A stretch of DNA of 64,000 nt from Desulfobulbus elongatus DSM 2908. Lineage in GTDB: Bacteria; Desulfobacterota; Desulfobulbia; Desulfobulbales; Desulfobulbaceae. The notes beneath the pieces are model-generated. The model was not told the DNA's origin. It did no database searches and saw nothing but the letters and a program-made list of their open reading frames with translations. A program made the translations under genes and the position numbers. The stretch spans positions 1 through 64,000 of the forward strand of contig NZ_JHZB01000009.1 in NCBI RefSeq assembly GCF_000621145.1, given 5' to 3'. Position 1 is the first letter of the stretch, and each line of letters begins with the position of its first letter. Positions 12,283 through 22,651 of the stretch are shown here, piece after piece.

Positions 12283-12885
12283 CTAGAACCGGTCGGTGAC
12301 CATCACCTCGCCGAGCGGCAGCTTGTCACCCCGCGGCCACGGCGGGGCGAGGCCCTTGCCGATGGCAACGAACATGGCGATGACGTGATCGGCCGGCAGA
12401 TTGATCAAACGGGCGACCGCCTCGAAATCGAAGCCGTCCATGGGGCAGGAATCGTAGCCCATGTCCTTGGCCGCCAGCATCAGGGTCTGGGCCGCCATGC
12501 CGCAGGAGCGCATGGCCTCGTCCCGCTGCACCTGGGTCTTGCCCCGGTAGTAGCTGTCGATGGCCGGTACCACGAAGTCGCGCACCCCTTGGGGCACCTC
12601 CCGCCAATACCGCTCGGGCTCCTTGGCCCAGGCCATGAGATCGGCGCAGAGCACGATGAACAGCGAGGCGTCGGTCACCTGGGCCTGGTCCCAGGCCACC
12701 TCCCGGATCCGCCGCCGCAACTCCGGATCGCGCACCACCACGAATCGCCAGTTCTGGATATTGAAGGCCGTGGGCGACAATACGGCCAGGCCGAACAACC
12801 GTTCGATGTCCTCCTCGCTCATGCGGTGAGTGGGATCGAAGGCCTTGACCGCCCGCCGCTGGGTGATGGCTGCACAGGTTTCCAT
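12283..12885 (-). CDS. Nitroreductase-family flavoprotein
   Basis: A 200-residue FMN-dependent NAD(P)H oxidoreductase. The FMN-binding start ITQRRAVKAFDP, the SPTAFNIQNWRFVVV segment and the C-terminal GKGLAPPWPRG region match the nitroreductase fold, most like the YodC/nfnB-type single-domain branch. The start METCAAITQRR has AAGGAGG 6 bases before it; a longer frame extends 11 codons upstream without support. It is downstream of malic enzyme on the same strand, separated by 94 bases that include a GC hairpin. The substrate is unknown. Confidence 0.88.
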   Translation of the reverse strand: METCAAITQRRAVKAFDPTHRMSEEDIERLFGLAVLSPTAFNIQNWRFVVVRDPELRRRIREVAWDQAQVTDASLFIVLCADLMAWAKEPERYWREVPQGVRDFVVPAIDSYYRGKTQVQRDEAMRSCGMAAQTLMLAAKDMGYDSCPMDGFDFEAVARLINLPADHVIAMFVAIGKGLAPPWPRGDKLPLGEVMVTDRF

Positions 12886-12931
12886 GGGTTCCTCCTTGCA
12901 TGGCATGGGGCGCCGCAACGCGCAACCGGTG

Positions 12932-12951
12932 CCCGGCGGACATCCGCCGGG
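12932..12951. other. Perfect GC hairpin between malic enzyme and nitroreductase
   Basis: CCCGGCGG-ACAT-CCGCCGGG, an 8-bp stem with a 4-base loop, 28 bases after the malic enzyme stop on the minus strand. There is no T-run. It may weaken read-through or protect the upstream mRNA end. Confidence 0.5.
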
Positions 12952-12979
12952 AGGAAGGGAAACACCGCTGCGCGACGCC

Positions 12980-14869
<1,890 letters not shown>

Positions 14870-14881
14870 TCAATAGGTTAA

Positions 14882-14910
14882 GCATTACAACCATTTGCCG
14901 GCACTGTCAA
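14882..14910 (-). promoter_or_regulatory. Sigma70-type promoter for malic enzyme
   Basis: Minus strand TTGACA (14910-14905, consensus), 17-base spacer, TAATGC (14887-14882), about 110 bases ahead of the start at 14773. The -35 box overlaps the stop codon of the upstream DUF1848 gene. Confidence 0.65.
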
Positions 14911-15914
14911 GGCTCAGCCGACGGGGGCGGCGGGAAAGGAGCGACCGGAGCCGGGCGGGGATGCAGCGGCTCGGCCAGAGGCAGCACGCCTTGGGGCGAA
15001 CAGTGGGAGATGCCGGTGCGTTCGGTGACGGTTTCCCGGCCGGTCAGGTTGCCGACCAGCAGCGGCGAGCCGGGATCGTGGGCCGCCCGATTGACGGCCA
15101 CGGTCCGCCCGCTGCCATTGGCATAACAGTAGCGGCAGCCGTGCGGACAGGTGCCGTAGGCGCCGATATCGACGCTGGCCGCGCAGCCGCAGCCCGGCCG
15201 TTGCCCCTTGTCTCTGGGGATGCGCACCGGCCGGCCCAGGATCGACGCCACCAGGCGGTCGTCGATGCAGCGGGCCGCCTCGATGCCGCAGCATTCGTCG
15301 AGGAAGGGATCGCAGCAGGCGTAAACGGCGATGCCGTGGTCGGCGGCGATCGCGGCCAGCCGGCCGACGAAGGCCATCCTTTCCCGATCGTCGACGGAGA
15401 GCAGGCCCATATTCTCCAGATTGCGCCGGCATTTGGCATACAGCGTGACGAAGCTGATGGTGCACCGACGGGTATGTCCGCGCAATCCGGCCGCCAATTC
15501 GGCGAATGCGCGCAGCACCGCCTCCGGCCCCTGCCGGCGGGTGAACAGGATCGGGTCAAAACGCCACAGCACCCGTTCCGGCCCGATCCGGTCGGCCAGG
15601 GCGCGGAAGGCGGCGATCCGTTCCCGTCGTGCGGGCAGGAACGGTTCCATGATTCGGTCGCAGGCGGTCAGGGTGTACTGGAAGTAAAAACGATGGCCCA
15701 GCCGGCCGATTTCCGCCAGACGGGGCAGCAATGGCGCCGGATTCTTGGTCCAGAAAACGATACACTCCACCATTTGCGGGTCCAGGGCGATCCGGGACAC
15801 CTGGTGCGCATTGAAGGGATTGCGCACCAGGACATACCCCTCGCGCAGCCGGTTGAGCAGCCATTCGCCGTACACCGCCGGAATATCGGTCCGCCTGCTG
15901 GCGCTGATGATCAT
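14907..15914 (-). CDS. DUF1848-family protein, probable Fe-S enzyme
   Basis: A 335-residue cytosolic protein. The opening MIISASRRTDIPAVYGEWL and FWTKNPAPLLPRL are hallmarks of DUF1848. The C-terminal cluster GCGCAASVDIGAYGTCPHGC followed by RYCYAN carries closely spaced Cys residues of the kind that hold a 4Fe-4S cluster. DUF1848 is related in layout to radical SAM/spore photoproduct lyase-like proteins, but no reaction is established. AAGGGGAAC precedes the ATG. The upstream 360-base gap separates it from the divergent alcohol dehydrogenase operon. Confidence 0.88.
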   Translation of the reverse strand: MIISASRRTDIPAVYGEWLLNRLREGYVLVRNPFNAHQVSRIALDPQMVECIVFWTKNPAPLLPRLAEIGRLGHRFYFQYTLTACDRIMEPFLPARRERIAAFRALADRIGPERVLWRFDPILFTRRQGPEAVLRAFAELAAGLRGHTRRCTISFVTLYAKCRRNLENMGLLSVDDRERMAFVGRLAAIAADHGIAVYACCDPFLDECCGIEAARCIDDRLVASILGRPVRIPRDKGQRPGCGCAASVDIGAYGTCPHGCRYCYANGSGRTVAVNRAAHDPGSPLLVGNLTGRETVTERTGISHCSPQGVLPLAEPLHPRPAPVAPFPPPPSAEP

Positions 15915-15964
15915 TGCCGTTCCCCTTTTCTGCCCGTCAAACGGGCCACCCCGGCGCCGAACGG

Positions 15965-16013
15965 GTCAAAACAACCCGATTCCCGCACTCAACACGTCAC
16001 AACGACCCGATTC
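15965..16013 (+). promoter_or_regulatory. Two direct repeats, candidate activator binding sites upstream of the alcohol dehydrogenase operon
   Basis: GTCAnAACnACCCGATTC occurs at 15965-15982 and again at 15996-16013 with 16 of 18 bases identical. The copies start 31 bases apart, about three helical turns. The first copy is also part of a palindrome CGGGT-N7-ACCCG (15962-15978). They lie about 140-180 bases upstream of the candidate -24/-12 promoter, a usual distance for activators of the kind encoded at 18610. The rest of the 15915-16274 gap shows no gene. Confidence 0.5.
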
Positions 16014-16148
16014 TTCTTCCATGCGTCGCCGGTTTCCGGGTATGATTCCCGCTGAAATCCGGCGAACCACCCCGCTACCGGGCCGGAAACGGGTCATTTC
16101 TTCCATGCCGGCGCCCAACCGCCGATCTGGCGCATCATACCCGACACC

Positions 16149-16164
16149 CGGCATGAAAGATGCT
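16149..16164 (+). promoter_or_regulatory. Candidate sigma54 (-24/-12) promoter of the alcohol dehydrogenase-kinase-activator operon
   Basis: CGGCATGAAAGATGCT keeps the essential GG (16150-16151) and GC (16162-16163) with exactly ten bases between them, and matches several flanking bases of the TGGCACG-N4-TTGCA consensus. It is about 110 bases before the ATG at 16275. The operon itself encodes a sigma54 activator. Confidence 0.5.
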
Positions 16165-16274
16165 CTCTCTTTCCGGGCACACCCGGCCACCGGGTTGGAA
16201 CGATTCCCACGGTTCCGTTCCGCTCGCGGCGGGCACGCCGGTACATCCGAACACCACCAGCACTGGACAGCAGC

Positions 16275-17423
16275 ATGGACACCACCAAATTCGCCATCCC
16301 CGAAATCATCTTCGGCCGGGGCAGCCTGAACTATGCCGGCCAATGCGCCCTGCGGCTCGGCGCCAAAAAGGTCTTCCTCGTCAGCGACGAGGGCATCGAG
16401 CAGGCCGGCTGGCTCCAGCGCCTGATGGACATCCTCGAGAAGGAAGGCATCAAATGGGTCTACTATCCCGGCGTCACCTCGAATCCCCGTGATTTCCAGG
16501 TGGAGCTGGGGGCGGAATTCTACGCCAAGAACGGCACCGACGTGATCATCGCCATCGGCGGCGGCAGCGCCATGGACACGGCCAAGGGCATCGCCATCAT
16601 CGCCAGCAACGGCGGCAAGATCCGCGACTACGAGGGCGCCAACCGGGTGCAGCGGCCGCTGCCGCCGATGATGCTCATCACCACCACCGCGGGCTCGGGT
16701 TCGGACATCAGCCAGTTCTGCATCATCACCGACATGAAGCGCGGCGTCAAGATGTCGATCATCACCAGGACGCTGGTGCCCAACATCTCGATCGTCGATC
16801 CGCTGATCCTGCGCACCAAGAGCGAGTCCCTGATCATCCAGAGCGCGGTCGACGCCCTGGCCCACGCCATCGAGGCCTACATGTCGCGCATCTCCTCGCC
16901 CTTCACCGAGATGCACTCGCTCAAAGCCATCGACCTCATCCTGGCCAACATGCCGCGGGCCGTGGCCACCCGTTCGCTCGACGCCCTGGAGCAGTTGTCC
17001 ATCGCCTCGGTGTCCGCCTCCATGGCCTTTTCCAATGCCGGCCTCGGCGCCGAGCACGCCCTGGCGCACTCCCTGGGCGGTCACTTCGACATGCGCCACG
17101 GCGTCGTCCACCCCATTCTGCTCACCAGCGTCATGCGCTTCAACCTCGACATCAACCCGCAAAAAATGGCGGAAATCGGCAGGGTGATCCTCAACCGCCG
17201 CCTCCATTCCGACCGGGCGACCGCCCTGGCCGGCATCGAGAAGCTCGACGAGTTCTTCGCCTCCTTCGATGTCGCCCTGCATCTTTCGGAAATCATTCCG
17301 GAGAGCGAACGGCACCACCTGGAGAACCTGTGCAAGATGGCGGTGCTCGACGCCTGCAACCTGACCAATCCCCGCCCGGCCACCTGGGAGGAATTTCATC
17401 GCATCTGCGAGGAGGTCTGGTGA
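16275..17423 (+). CDS. Iron-containing alcohol dehydrogenase
   Basis: A 382-residue group III (Fe-ADH) enzyme that interconverts alcohols and aldehydes with NAD(H). The dinucleotide motif GGGSAMDTAK is near residue 96. Metal ligands are visible as Asp/His in VDALAHAIEAY and two His in EHALAHSLGGHFDMRHGVVHP. Length is typical. Its stop overlaps the kinase start (TGATG) and the kinase overlaps the regulator, so alcohol oxidation or fermentation is wired directly to a two-component system. This suggests inducible use of ethanol or similar alcohols, as seen in sulfate and metal reducers; the substrate is inferred. Confidence 0.92.
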   Translation: MDTTKFAIPEIIFGRGSLNYAGQCALRLGAKKVFLVSDEGIEQAGWLQRLMDILEKEGIKWVYYPGVTSNPRDFQVELGAEFYAKNGTDVIIAIGGGSAMDTAKGIAIIASNGGKIRDYEGANRVQRPLPPMMLITTTAGSGSDISQFCIITDMKRGVKMSIITRTLVPNISIVDPLILRTKSESLIIQSAVDALAHAIEAYMSRISSPFTEMHSLKAIDLILANMPRAVATRSLDALEQLSIASVSASMAFSNAGLGAEHALAHSLGGHFDMRHGVVHPILLTSVMRFNLDINPQKMAEIGRVILNRRLHSDRATALAGIEKLDEFFASFDVALHLSEIIPESERHHLENLCKMAVLDACNLTNPRPATWEEFHRICEEVW

Positions 17424-18613
17424 TGCCCCACACCACCACCCTGGAAGACCTGGTCGGCATCGAGCACTGCAAGCTCGGCTTTTACCAGGAGTTGCAGCAG
17501 AAGGTGGAGCAGTTGAAGAGCTCCAACCTGGAGCTTGAAAGAAAACGCAAGGAAATCCAGGCGTTGCTCGACGGGATCACCGACCTGATGGTGGTGCTCA
17601 ACGAGGATATGACCATCCAGCGGGTCAACCATGTCTTCACCGAGTGGTTTCCGGGCATCGACCCGATGGGCATGCACTGCCACCGGATCTTCCGGGGCGA
17701 AGACAGCCACTGCGACGACTGTCCCGCCCTGCGCGCCCTGGACAGCGACCAGATCGTCAAGGACCTGTGCATCTACAAGGTCGGCGATGCCTTCAAGCAC
17801 TACGAGATCATCGCCTCGCCGCTCAAGACCGGCACCGGCGAGCGCCAGGTGCTGCTCTTCAAGCGCGACGTCACCCTGGAAAAGGAGTTTCAGGCCCAAT
17901 TCTACCAGGCCGAGAAGATGGCCACGGTCGGCACCCTGGCCGCCGGCGTGGCCCACGAGATCAACAATCCGCTCACCGCCATCCTCGGGTTCGCCGAGGG
18001 GCTGAAGCGTCGGAACGCCAAGCTGAATGGCCTCGTCGACGAGGAACTCCACGCCGATTTCAAGGAGTACACCGAAACCATCATCAAGGAATGCCTGCGC
18101 TGCCGCGACATCGTGCAGACGCTCCTGACCTTCAGCCGCCCCACCGCCCCCAGCCTCGGCCATGTCGATCTCAACCAGTGCGTCACTGACACCCTGTTCA
18201 TCCTCAAGCACCATTTCAAGGAGCATCACGACCTGACCCTGCACACCGACCTGCGGGAGAATCTGCCGCTCATCCTGGGCGACGAATCCCAACTCAAGCA
18301 GGTGATCATCAACCTGCTCACCAACGCCTTCGACGCCACCGGGGCCGGCGGCCGCATCCTGATCCGGACCCAGACCGAGGAAAACAACCGCGTCACCCTC
18401 ATCATCGAGGACACCGGCTGCGGCATCCCGCTGGAAATGCACGACAAACTCTTCGAACCGTTTTTCACCACCAAGCCGGTCGGCAAGGGCATCGGCATCG
18501 GCCTGTCCACCTGCTATTCGATCGTCAACAACCACAACGGGGAAATCAGCGTCACCAGCGCCGTGGGCAAGGGCTCGTCGTTCAAGGTTTCCCTGCCGGG
18601 CATGGAGGCATGA
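17423..18613 (+). CDS. PAS-domain sensor histidine kinase
   Basis: A 396-residue soluble kinase: N-terminal coiled coil (about 20-50), one PAS domain, then HisKA ([15 protein letters not shown], His near 177) and HATPase_c with N box NLLTNAFDA and G boxes DTGCGIP and GKGIGIGLS. The PAS carries [16 protein letters not shown] (about 85-100), a Cys-rich signature that could bind a metal or Fe-S cluster and sense redox state. There is no membrane segment, so the signal is internal. The ATG overlaps the dehydrogenase stop by 1 base; an upstream frame extension is not coding. Its partner is the response regulator that follows with a 4-base overlap. Confidence 0.92.
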   Translation: MPHTTTLEDLVGIEHCKLGFYQELQQKVEQLKSSNLELERKRKEIQALLDGITDLMVVLNEDMTIQRVNHVFTEWFPGIDPMGMHCHRIFRGEDSHCDDCPALRALDSDQIVKDLCIYKVGDAFKHYEIIASPLKTGTGERQVLLFKRDVTLEKEFQAQFYQAEKMATVGTLAAGVAHEINNPLTAILGFAEGLKRRNAKLNGLVDEELHADFKEYTETIIKECLRCRDIVQTLLTFSRPTAPSLGHVDLNQCVTDTLFILKHHFKEHHDLTLHTDLRENLPLILGDESQLKQVIINLLTNAFDATGAGGRILIRTQTEENNRVTLIIEDTGCGIPLEMHDKLFEPFFTTKPVGKGIGIGLSTCYSIVNNHNGEISVTSAVGKGSSFKVSLPGMEA

Positions 18614-19953
18614 TGGACAGAGAAAAATATTCCATTCTGGTGGTCGACGACGAGGAATCGATCCGCCGGCTGCTGCACAAGGAACTCCGCAACAAGAACC
18701 GCGAGGTGCTCACCGCCGCCGACGGCGCCGAGGCCATGGCCATGGTGCGCAGCCACTGGTTCGACGTGATCATCATGGATCTGTGGCTGCCGGACGTTTC
18801 CGACCTCGATCTCCTGATCCGCATCCGCGAATCGATCCCCCACATCGAGGTGATCATGATCACCGGCCACGGCGACGTCGACATCGCGGTGGAGGCGATG
18901 AAGCTGGGCGCCTGCGACTTCATCCGCAAGCCGTTCAATCTCGACCGTCTCGACCTGATCGTGGAAAAGGCCCACCAGCGGGTGCTGCTGTCGCGGGAAA
19001 ACGCCATGCTCCGCCACTCCACCGGCCACGAGCGGCGGCAGCAGGTCCGGCTCATCGGTAACTCCCAGGCCATCCGCGAGATCCATTTCCTGGCCGAAAA
19101 GGTGGCCCCGGCCCGGATTCCGGTGCTGATCACCGGCGAATCCGGGGCCGGCAAAGACGTGGTGGCCCGGCTGATCCACAGCCGCTCCCCCCTGGCCGGC
19201 CATCCGATGGTCGTCAAGAACTGCGCCACCCTGCAGAAGGAGCTGGCCCGCAGCGAACTGTTCGGCCACGTCAAGGGTTCGTTCACCGGCGCCAACGAAT
19301 CGCGGGAGGGCCTGCTCTCCTTTGCCCACGATTCCACCCTCTTCCTCGACGAAATCGGCGACCTGCCCATGGAGGTGCAGGCCTCGCTGCTGCGGGTGCT
19401 GGAAACCGGCACCTACCGGCGGGTCGGCGAAAAGGAGGAGCGCAAGGTCAACATCCGCTTTCTCTTCGCCACCAACCGCCACCTGGCGGAGGAGGTGGAA
19501 GCGGGCCGGTTCAACGAGGCCTTTTTCCACCGCATCAACGCCTTCAGCATCAAGATCCCGGCCCTGCGGGACCGCAAGGAGGACCTGCCCCTGCTGGTCG
19601 ACTACTTCCTCACCTGCCTCAGCCCGGACTCCACCCAGTACCGCATCGTCGAGCGGGCCATGGCCTGCATCCTCAACTACAATTGGCCGGGCAACATCCG
19701 CGAGTTGCGCAACGTCATCGAGCGCTCGATCATCCTGGCCGAAAACGGGATCATCACCGAGCGTTGCCTGCCGCGCGAGATGGTGGAGTCGGCGGATGCC
19801 GGCGGCACCGACCTCACCCTGGCCTCGGTGGAGAAGCAGCACATCCTGCGGATGCTCGACTTCCACGGCGGCAACCGCCAGAAAACCGCCGATACCCTGG
19901 GCATCAGCCGCAAGACCCTCTACCGCAAGCTGCTCGAATACGCCATCGAATGA
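18610..19953 (+). CDS. Sigma54-dependent response regulator (NtrC family)
   Basis: A 447-residue regulator: receiver domain with phosphoacceptor Asp57 (IIMDLWLP), AAA+ domain with Walker A GESGAGKD near 176 and Walker B LFLDEIGDLP, and a Fis-type HTH (GNRQKTADTLGISRKTLYRK) at the C-terminus. The sigma54-contacting loop reads GSFTGA (about 222-227) instead of the usual GAFTGA, a rare but known type of substitution. It overlaps the kinase gene by 4 bases. The likely target is its own operon through the -24/-12 element at 16149 and the direct repeats upstream. Confidence 0.93.
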   Translation: MMDREKYSILVVDDEESIRRLLHKELRNKNREVLTAADGAEAMAMVRSHWFDVIIMDLWLPDVSDLDLLIRIRESIPHIEVIMITGHGDVDIAVEAMKLGACDFIRKPFNLDRLDLIVEKAHQRVLLSRENAMLRHSTGHERRQQVRLIGNSQAIREIHFLAEKVAPARIPVLITGESGAGKDVVARLIHSRSPLAGHPMVVKNCATLQKELARSELFGHVKGSFTGANESREGLLSFAHDSTLFLDEIGDLPMEVQASLLRVLETGTYRRVGEKEERKVNIRFLFATNRHLAEEVEAGRFNEAFFHRINAFSIKIPALRDRKEDLPLLVDYFLTCLSPDSTQYRIVERAMACILNYNWPGNIRELRNVIERSIILAENGIITERCLPREMVESADAGGTDLTLASVEKQHILRMLDFHGGNRQKTADTLGISRKTLYRKLLEYAIE

Positions 19954-20005
19954 GCGGCGAAAAGCCGCTGCCGGCCGCCGGCCATCTCCGGGGGGCTGTA
20001 ATTCG

Positions 20006-20034
20006 TTGTTTTTCCCCCTGCCACCGGGTACAAT
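20006..20034 (+). promoter_or_regulatory. Sigma70-type promoter for the DUF362/Fe-S/moeA operon
   Basis: TTGTTT (20006-20011), 17-base spacer, TACAAT (20029-20034), about 80 bases ahead of the start at 20116. Just before it, behind the regulator stop, is a short AGCGGC-GAAA-AGCCGCT stem without a T-run. Confidence 0.6.
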
Positions 20035-20115
20035 TTCGCCGTTGCCCCTGCCCGCGCCCCTGCGGCCCCGTTGCCGCCACACCGTGCCCACCCCGTATGC
20101 CCGCTGGAGGTATCC

Positions 20116-21030
20116 ATGAACAGACGGCAATTCATCCGCGATGTCCTGCTCTGGTCGGCCGGCGCCACCCTGGCCGTGCCCCGGTTCACCGTCCTCGCCG
20201 AGACCCTGGCCGAGGATGCCCCCCAACCCCTGCTCGGCGTGGCCAAGGGCGGGGATTACGGCGCCCTGGTGACGCGGGTGCTGCAACCGCTCGGCGGCAT
20301 GGGCCGGTTCGTCCGGCCCGGCGACCGGGTGGTGGTCAAGCCGAACATCGGCTGGGACCGCAACCCGGAACAGGGGGCCAACACCCATCCCCAGGTGGTC
20401 CAGGCCGTGGTCCGGCAGGCCCTGGAGGCGGGAGCGAAGAAGGTGCTGGTCTTCGACCGTACCTGCAACGAGCAGCGGCGCTGCTACGCCAACAGCGGCA
20501 TCGAGCGGGCGGTCCGCGACCTCAACGACAGCCGCGCGGTGATCGAGCACATCGACCAGCGCAAGTTCGTGCCGGTGGACATCGCCAGGGGCAAGGCGCT
20601 CACCCGCTGGGAAATTTACAAGGACGCCCTGGACTGCGACTGCTACATCAATCTGCCGGTGGCCAAGCACCACGGCCTGTCCCGGCTGACCCTGGGATTG
20701 AAGAACACCATGGGCGTGATCGGCGGCAACCGGGGCTCGCTCCACCACGATCTCGGCCAGAGCCTGGCCGACCTGGCCACGGTGGTCCGGCCCAGGCTGA
20801 CCCTCATCGACGCCACCCGCATCCTGCTCGACAACGGGCCGCAGGGCGGCAATCTCGCCGATGTGCGCCGCATGGACACCCTGATCGCCGCCATCGATCC
20901 GGTGGCCGCCGACGCCTATGCCACCACTTTGTTCGATTTGCAGCCCGAGGCCATCGCCTCCACGGTGGCGGCCCACGCGCTGGGCTTGGGCGAGATGGCG
21001 CTCGACCGCATCACCGTGATGGAGGCCTGA
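20116..21030 (+). CDS. DUF362-family protein with Tat-like signal
   Basis: A 304-residue protein starting MNRRQFIRDVLLWSAGATLA, a twin-arginine-type signal (RRQFI), so it is probably exported folded. The body shows the DUF362 features VVVKPNIGWD, an AKKVLVFDRTCN Cys segment and LPVAKHHGLSRLTLGLKN. DUF362 proteins often accompany ferredoxins; their reaction is not known. CTGGAGG lies 7 bases before this ATG, which favours it over an ATG 15 codons upstream. Its stop overlaps the next start (TGATG), so it is translated with the membrane Fe-S protein, which points to a shared periplasmic redox task. Confidence 0.88.
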   Translation: MNRRQFIRDVLLWSAGATLAVPRFTVLAETLAEDAPQPLLGVAKGGDYGALVTRVLQPLGGMGRFVRPGDRVVVKPNIGWDRNPEQGANTHPQVVQAVVRQALEAGAKKVLVFDRTCNEQRRCYANSGIERAVRDLNDSRAVIEHIDQRKFVPVDIARGKALTRWEIYKDALDCDCYINLPVAKHHGLSRLTLGLKNTMGVIGGNRGSLHHDLGQSLADLATVVRPRLTLIDATRILLDNGPQGGNLADVRRMDTLIAAIDPVAADAYATTLFDLQPEAIASTVAAHALGLGEMALDRITVMEA

Positions 21031-22625
21031 TGCGGCGGCCCGCCTTACTCCCGGCGCCGTCCACCTGGCGCGCGCTCGGCCAGACCCTGTTTCTGCTCCT
21101 GTTTCTGACCCTGTTCGTCACAACCGATTATGCCGGTGTCGACGAGCTGAACTGGGCGGTCAACCTCCTCTTCCGCATCGATCCCTTTCTCGCCGCGGCG
21201 GCCATGCTGGCGGCCAGGGCGGTCATCGCCCTCATGCTGCCGGCCCTGCTCACCCTCGGCCTGACCCTACTCTTCGGCCGCTTCTTCTGCGGCTGGGTCT
21301 GTCCCATGGGCAGCCTGATCGACGCCAGCCGCCGCCTGGTCGGACGCGCCACCACCACCCTGCCGCAGCCCGGCCGGAGGCATCTCAAGTATCTGCTGCT
21401 CCTTTTTCTCCTGACCGCCGCCTGCCTCGGCCTGCCCCTGGCCGGCTACCTCGATCCCTTTTCGCTTCTGGTGCGCGGCCTCACCTTTTCGGTGCAGCCG
21501 GCCCTGGACCACGCCGCCACCATCCTCTTCACCTGGACCTACCAGCAGGCGCCGGACTGGGTCAACGCGGTGACCGAACCGGCCTACGCGCTGCTCAAGC
21601 GCTCCATCCTCCCCTTCAGCGCCAAAATATACAACCTCTCGGTCTTGTCGCTTTTCCTGCTGCTCGCGGTGCTGGGGCTGAGCCGGCTGGAGCCGCGCTT
21701 CTTCTGCCGCAAGGTCTGCCCGTTGGGGGCGCTGCTGGCCCTGACCGCCCGGTTCTCCCTATTCCGCCTCCGCGGCGGCTCGGCCGAGTGCGGCCGCTGC
21801 ACCCAGTGCCGCCTGGTCTGCCCCATGGCCGCCATCGGCGAATCGAGGGAAATCGCCACGGCGGAATGTACCCTCTGCCTCGATTGCGTCAGCCACTGTC
21901 CCCGTTCCCGCATCGGCTACGGGTTGAAGCGTGTTGCCGCCGCCAACGGCCAGGCCGCGACCAACGGGCAAACCGCCAACCTGTCCCGCCGCGCGATCCT
22001 GGCGTCGCTGGCCGCGGGCGCGCTGGCCCCGCTGGCCCTGCCCTCCCGGCCGCTGGCCCGCCACGGCGATCCGCAATTGATCAGGCCGCCCGGCGCCCTG
22101 GCCGAACCGGATTTCCTCGACCTCTGCCTCCGCTGCGGCGAATGCATGAAGGTCTGCATCGGCAACGCCCTTCACGCCACCTGGCTGGAGGCCGGCCTGG
22201 AAGGAGTGTTCACTCCCCGGCTGATCGGCCGCCTCGGCTACTGCGAGTACAACTGCACCCTCTGCGGCCAGGTCTGCCCCAGCGGCGCCATCAGAAAACT
22301 CGGCAGAATCGACAAACAGGCCGTGATCATCGGCCGGGCGCATTTCGACAAGAACCGCTGCCTGCCCTACGCCTCGGGCACGCCGTGCATCGTCTGCGAG
22401 GAGCATTGCCCGACCCCGGACAAGGCGATCAAGTTCCGGGAAATCGAAACCGAAAACAGCAAGGGCGAACGGGTCCTGGTCCGGCAGCCCTATGTGGTCG
22501 ACGACCTCTGCATCGGCTGCGGCATCTGCGAAAACAAATGCCCGCTGGACGGCGCGGCGGCCATCCTGGTGACCTCGGCCGGAGAAAGCCGCCACCGCCA
22601 TCTCTTCCGCCAGGACGGCTACTGA
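21030..22625 (+). CDS. Fused NapH-type membrane and NapG/MauM-type 4Fe-4S ferredoxin protein
   Basis: A 531-residue protein. The first half is a NapH/CcoG-like polyferredoxin membrane protein: several helices, two CxxxCP motifs (FFCGWVCPMGSL, FFCRKVCPLGAL) and two 4Fe-4S sets (CGRCTQCRLVCP, CTLCLDCVSHCP). After a linker comes SRRAILASLAAGALAPLAL (about 320-340), which resembles an internal Tat-type or membrane segment, then a NapG/MauM-like half with CLRCGECMKVC, CTLCGQVCP, a CIVCEEHCP set and CIGCGICENKCP. It would carry electrons from quinol to periplasmic centres. It is probably translationally coupled to DUF362 and followed by moeA. Confidence 0.88.
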   Translation: MRRPALLPAPSTWRALGQTLFLLLFLTLFVTTDYAGVDELNWAVNLLFRIDPFLAAAAMLAARAVIALMLPALLTLGLTLLFGRFFCGWVCPMGSLIDASRRLVGRATTTLPQPGRRHLKYLLLLFLLTAACLGLPLAGYLDPFSLLVRGLTFSVQPALDHAATILFTWTYQQAPDWVNAVTEPAYALLKRSILPFSAKIYNLSVLSLFLLLAVLGLSRLEPRFFCRKVCPLGALLALTARFSLFRLRGGSAECGRCTQCRLVCPMAAIGESREIATAECTLCLDCVSHCPRSRIGYGLKRVAAANGQAATNGQTANLSRRAILASLAAGALAPLALPSRPLARHGDPQLIRPPGALAEPDFLDLCLRCGECMKVCIGNALHATWLEAGLEGVFTPRLIGRLGYCEYNCTLCGQVCPSGAIRKLGRIDKQAVIIGRAHFDKNRCLPYASGTPCIVCEEHCPTPDKAIKFREIETENSKGERVLVRQPYVVDDLCIGCGICENKCPLDGAAAILVTSAGESRHRHLFRQDGY

Positions 22626-22651
22626 CCGGAGCGGACGCCCCGGACCACGAC

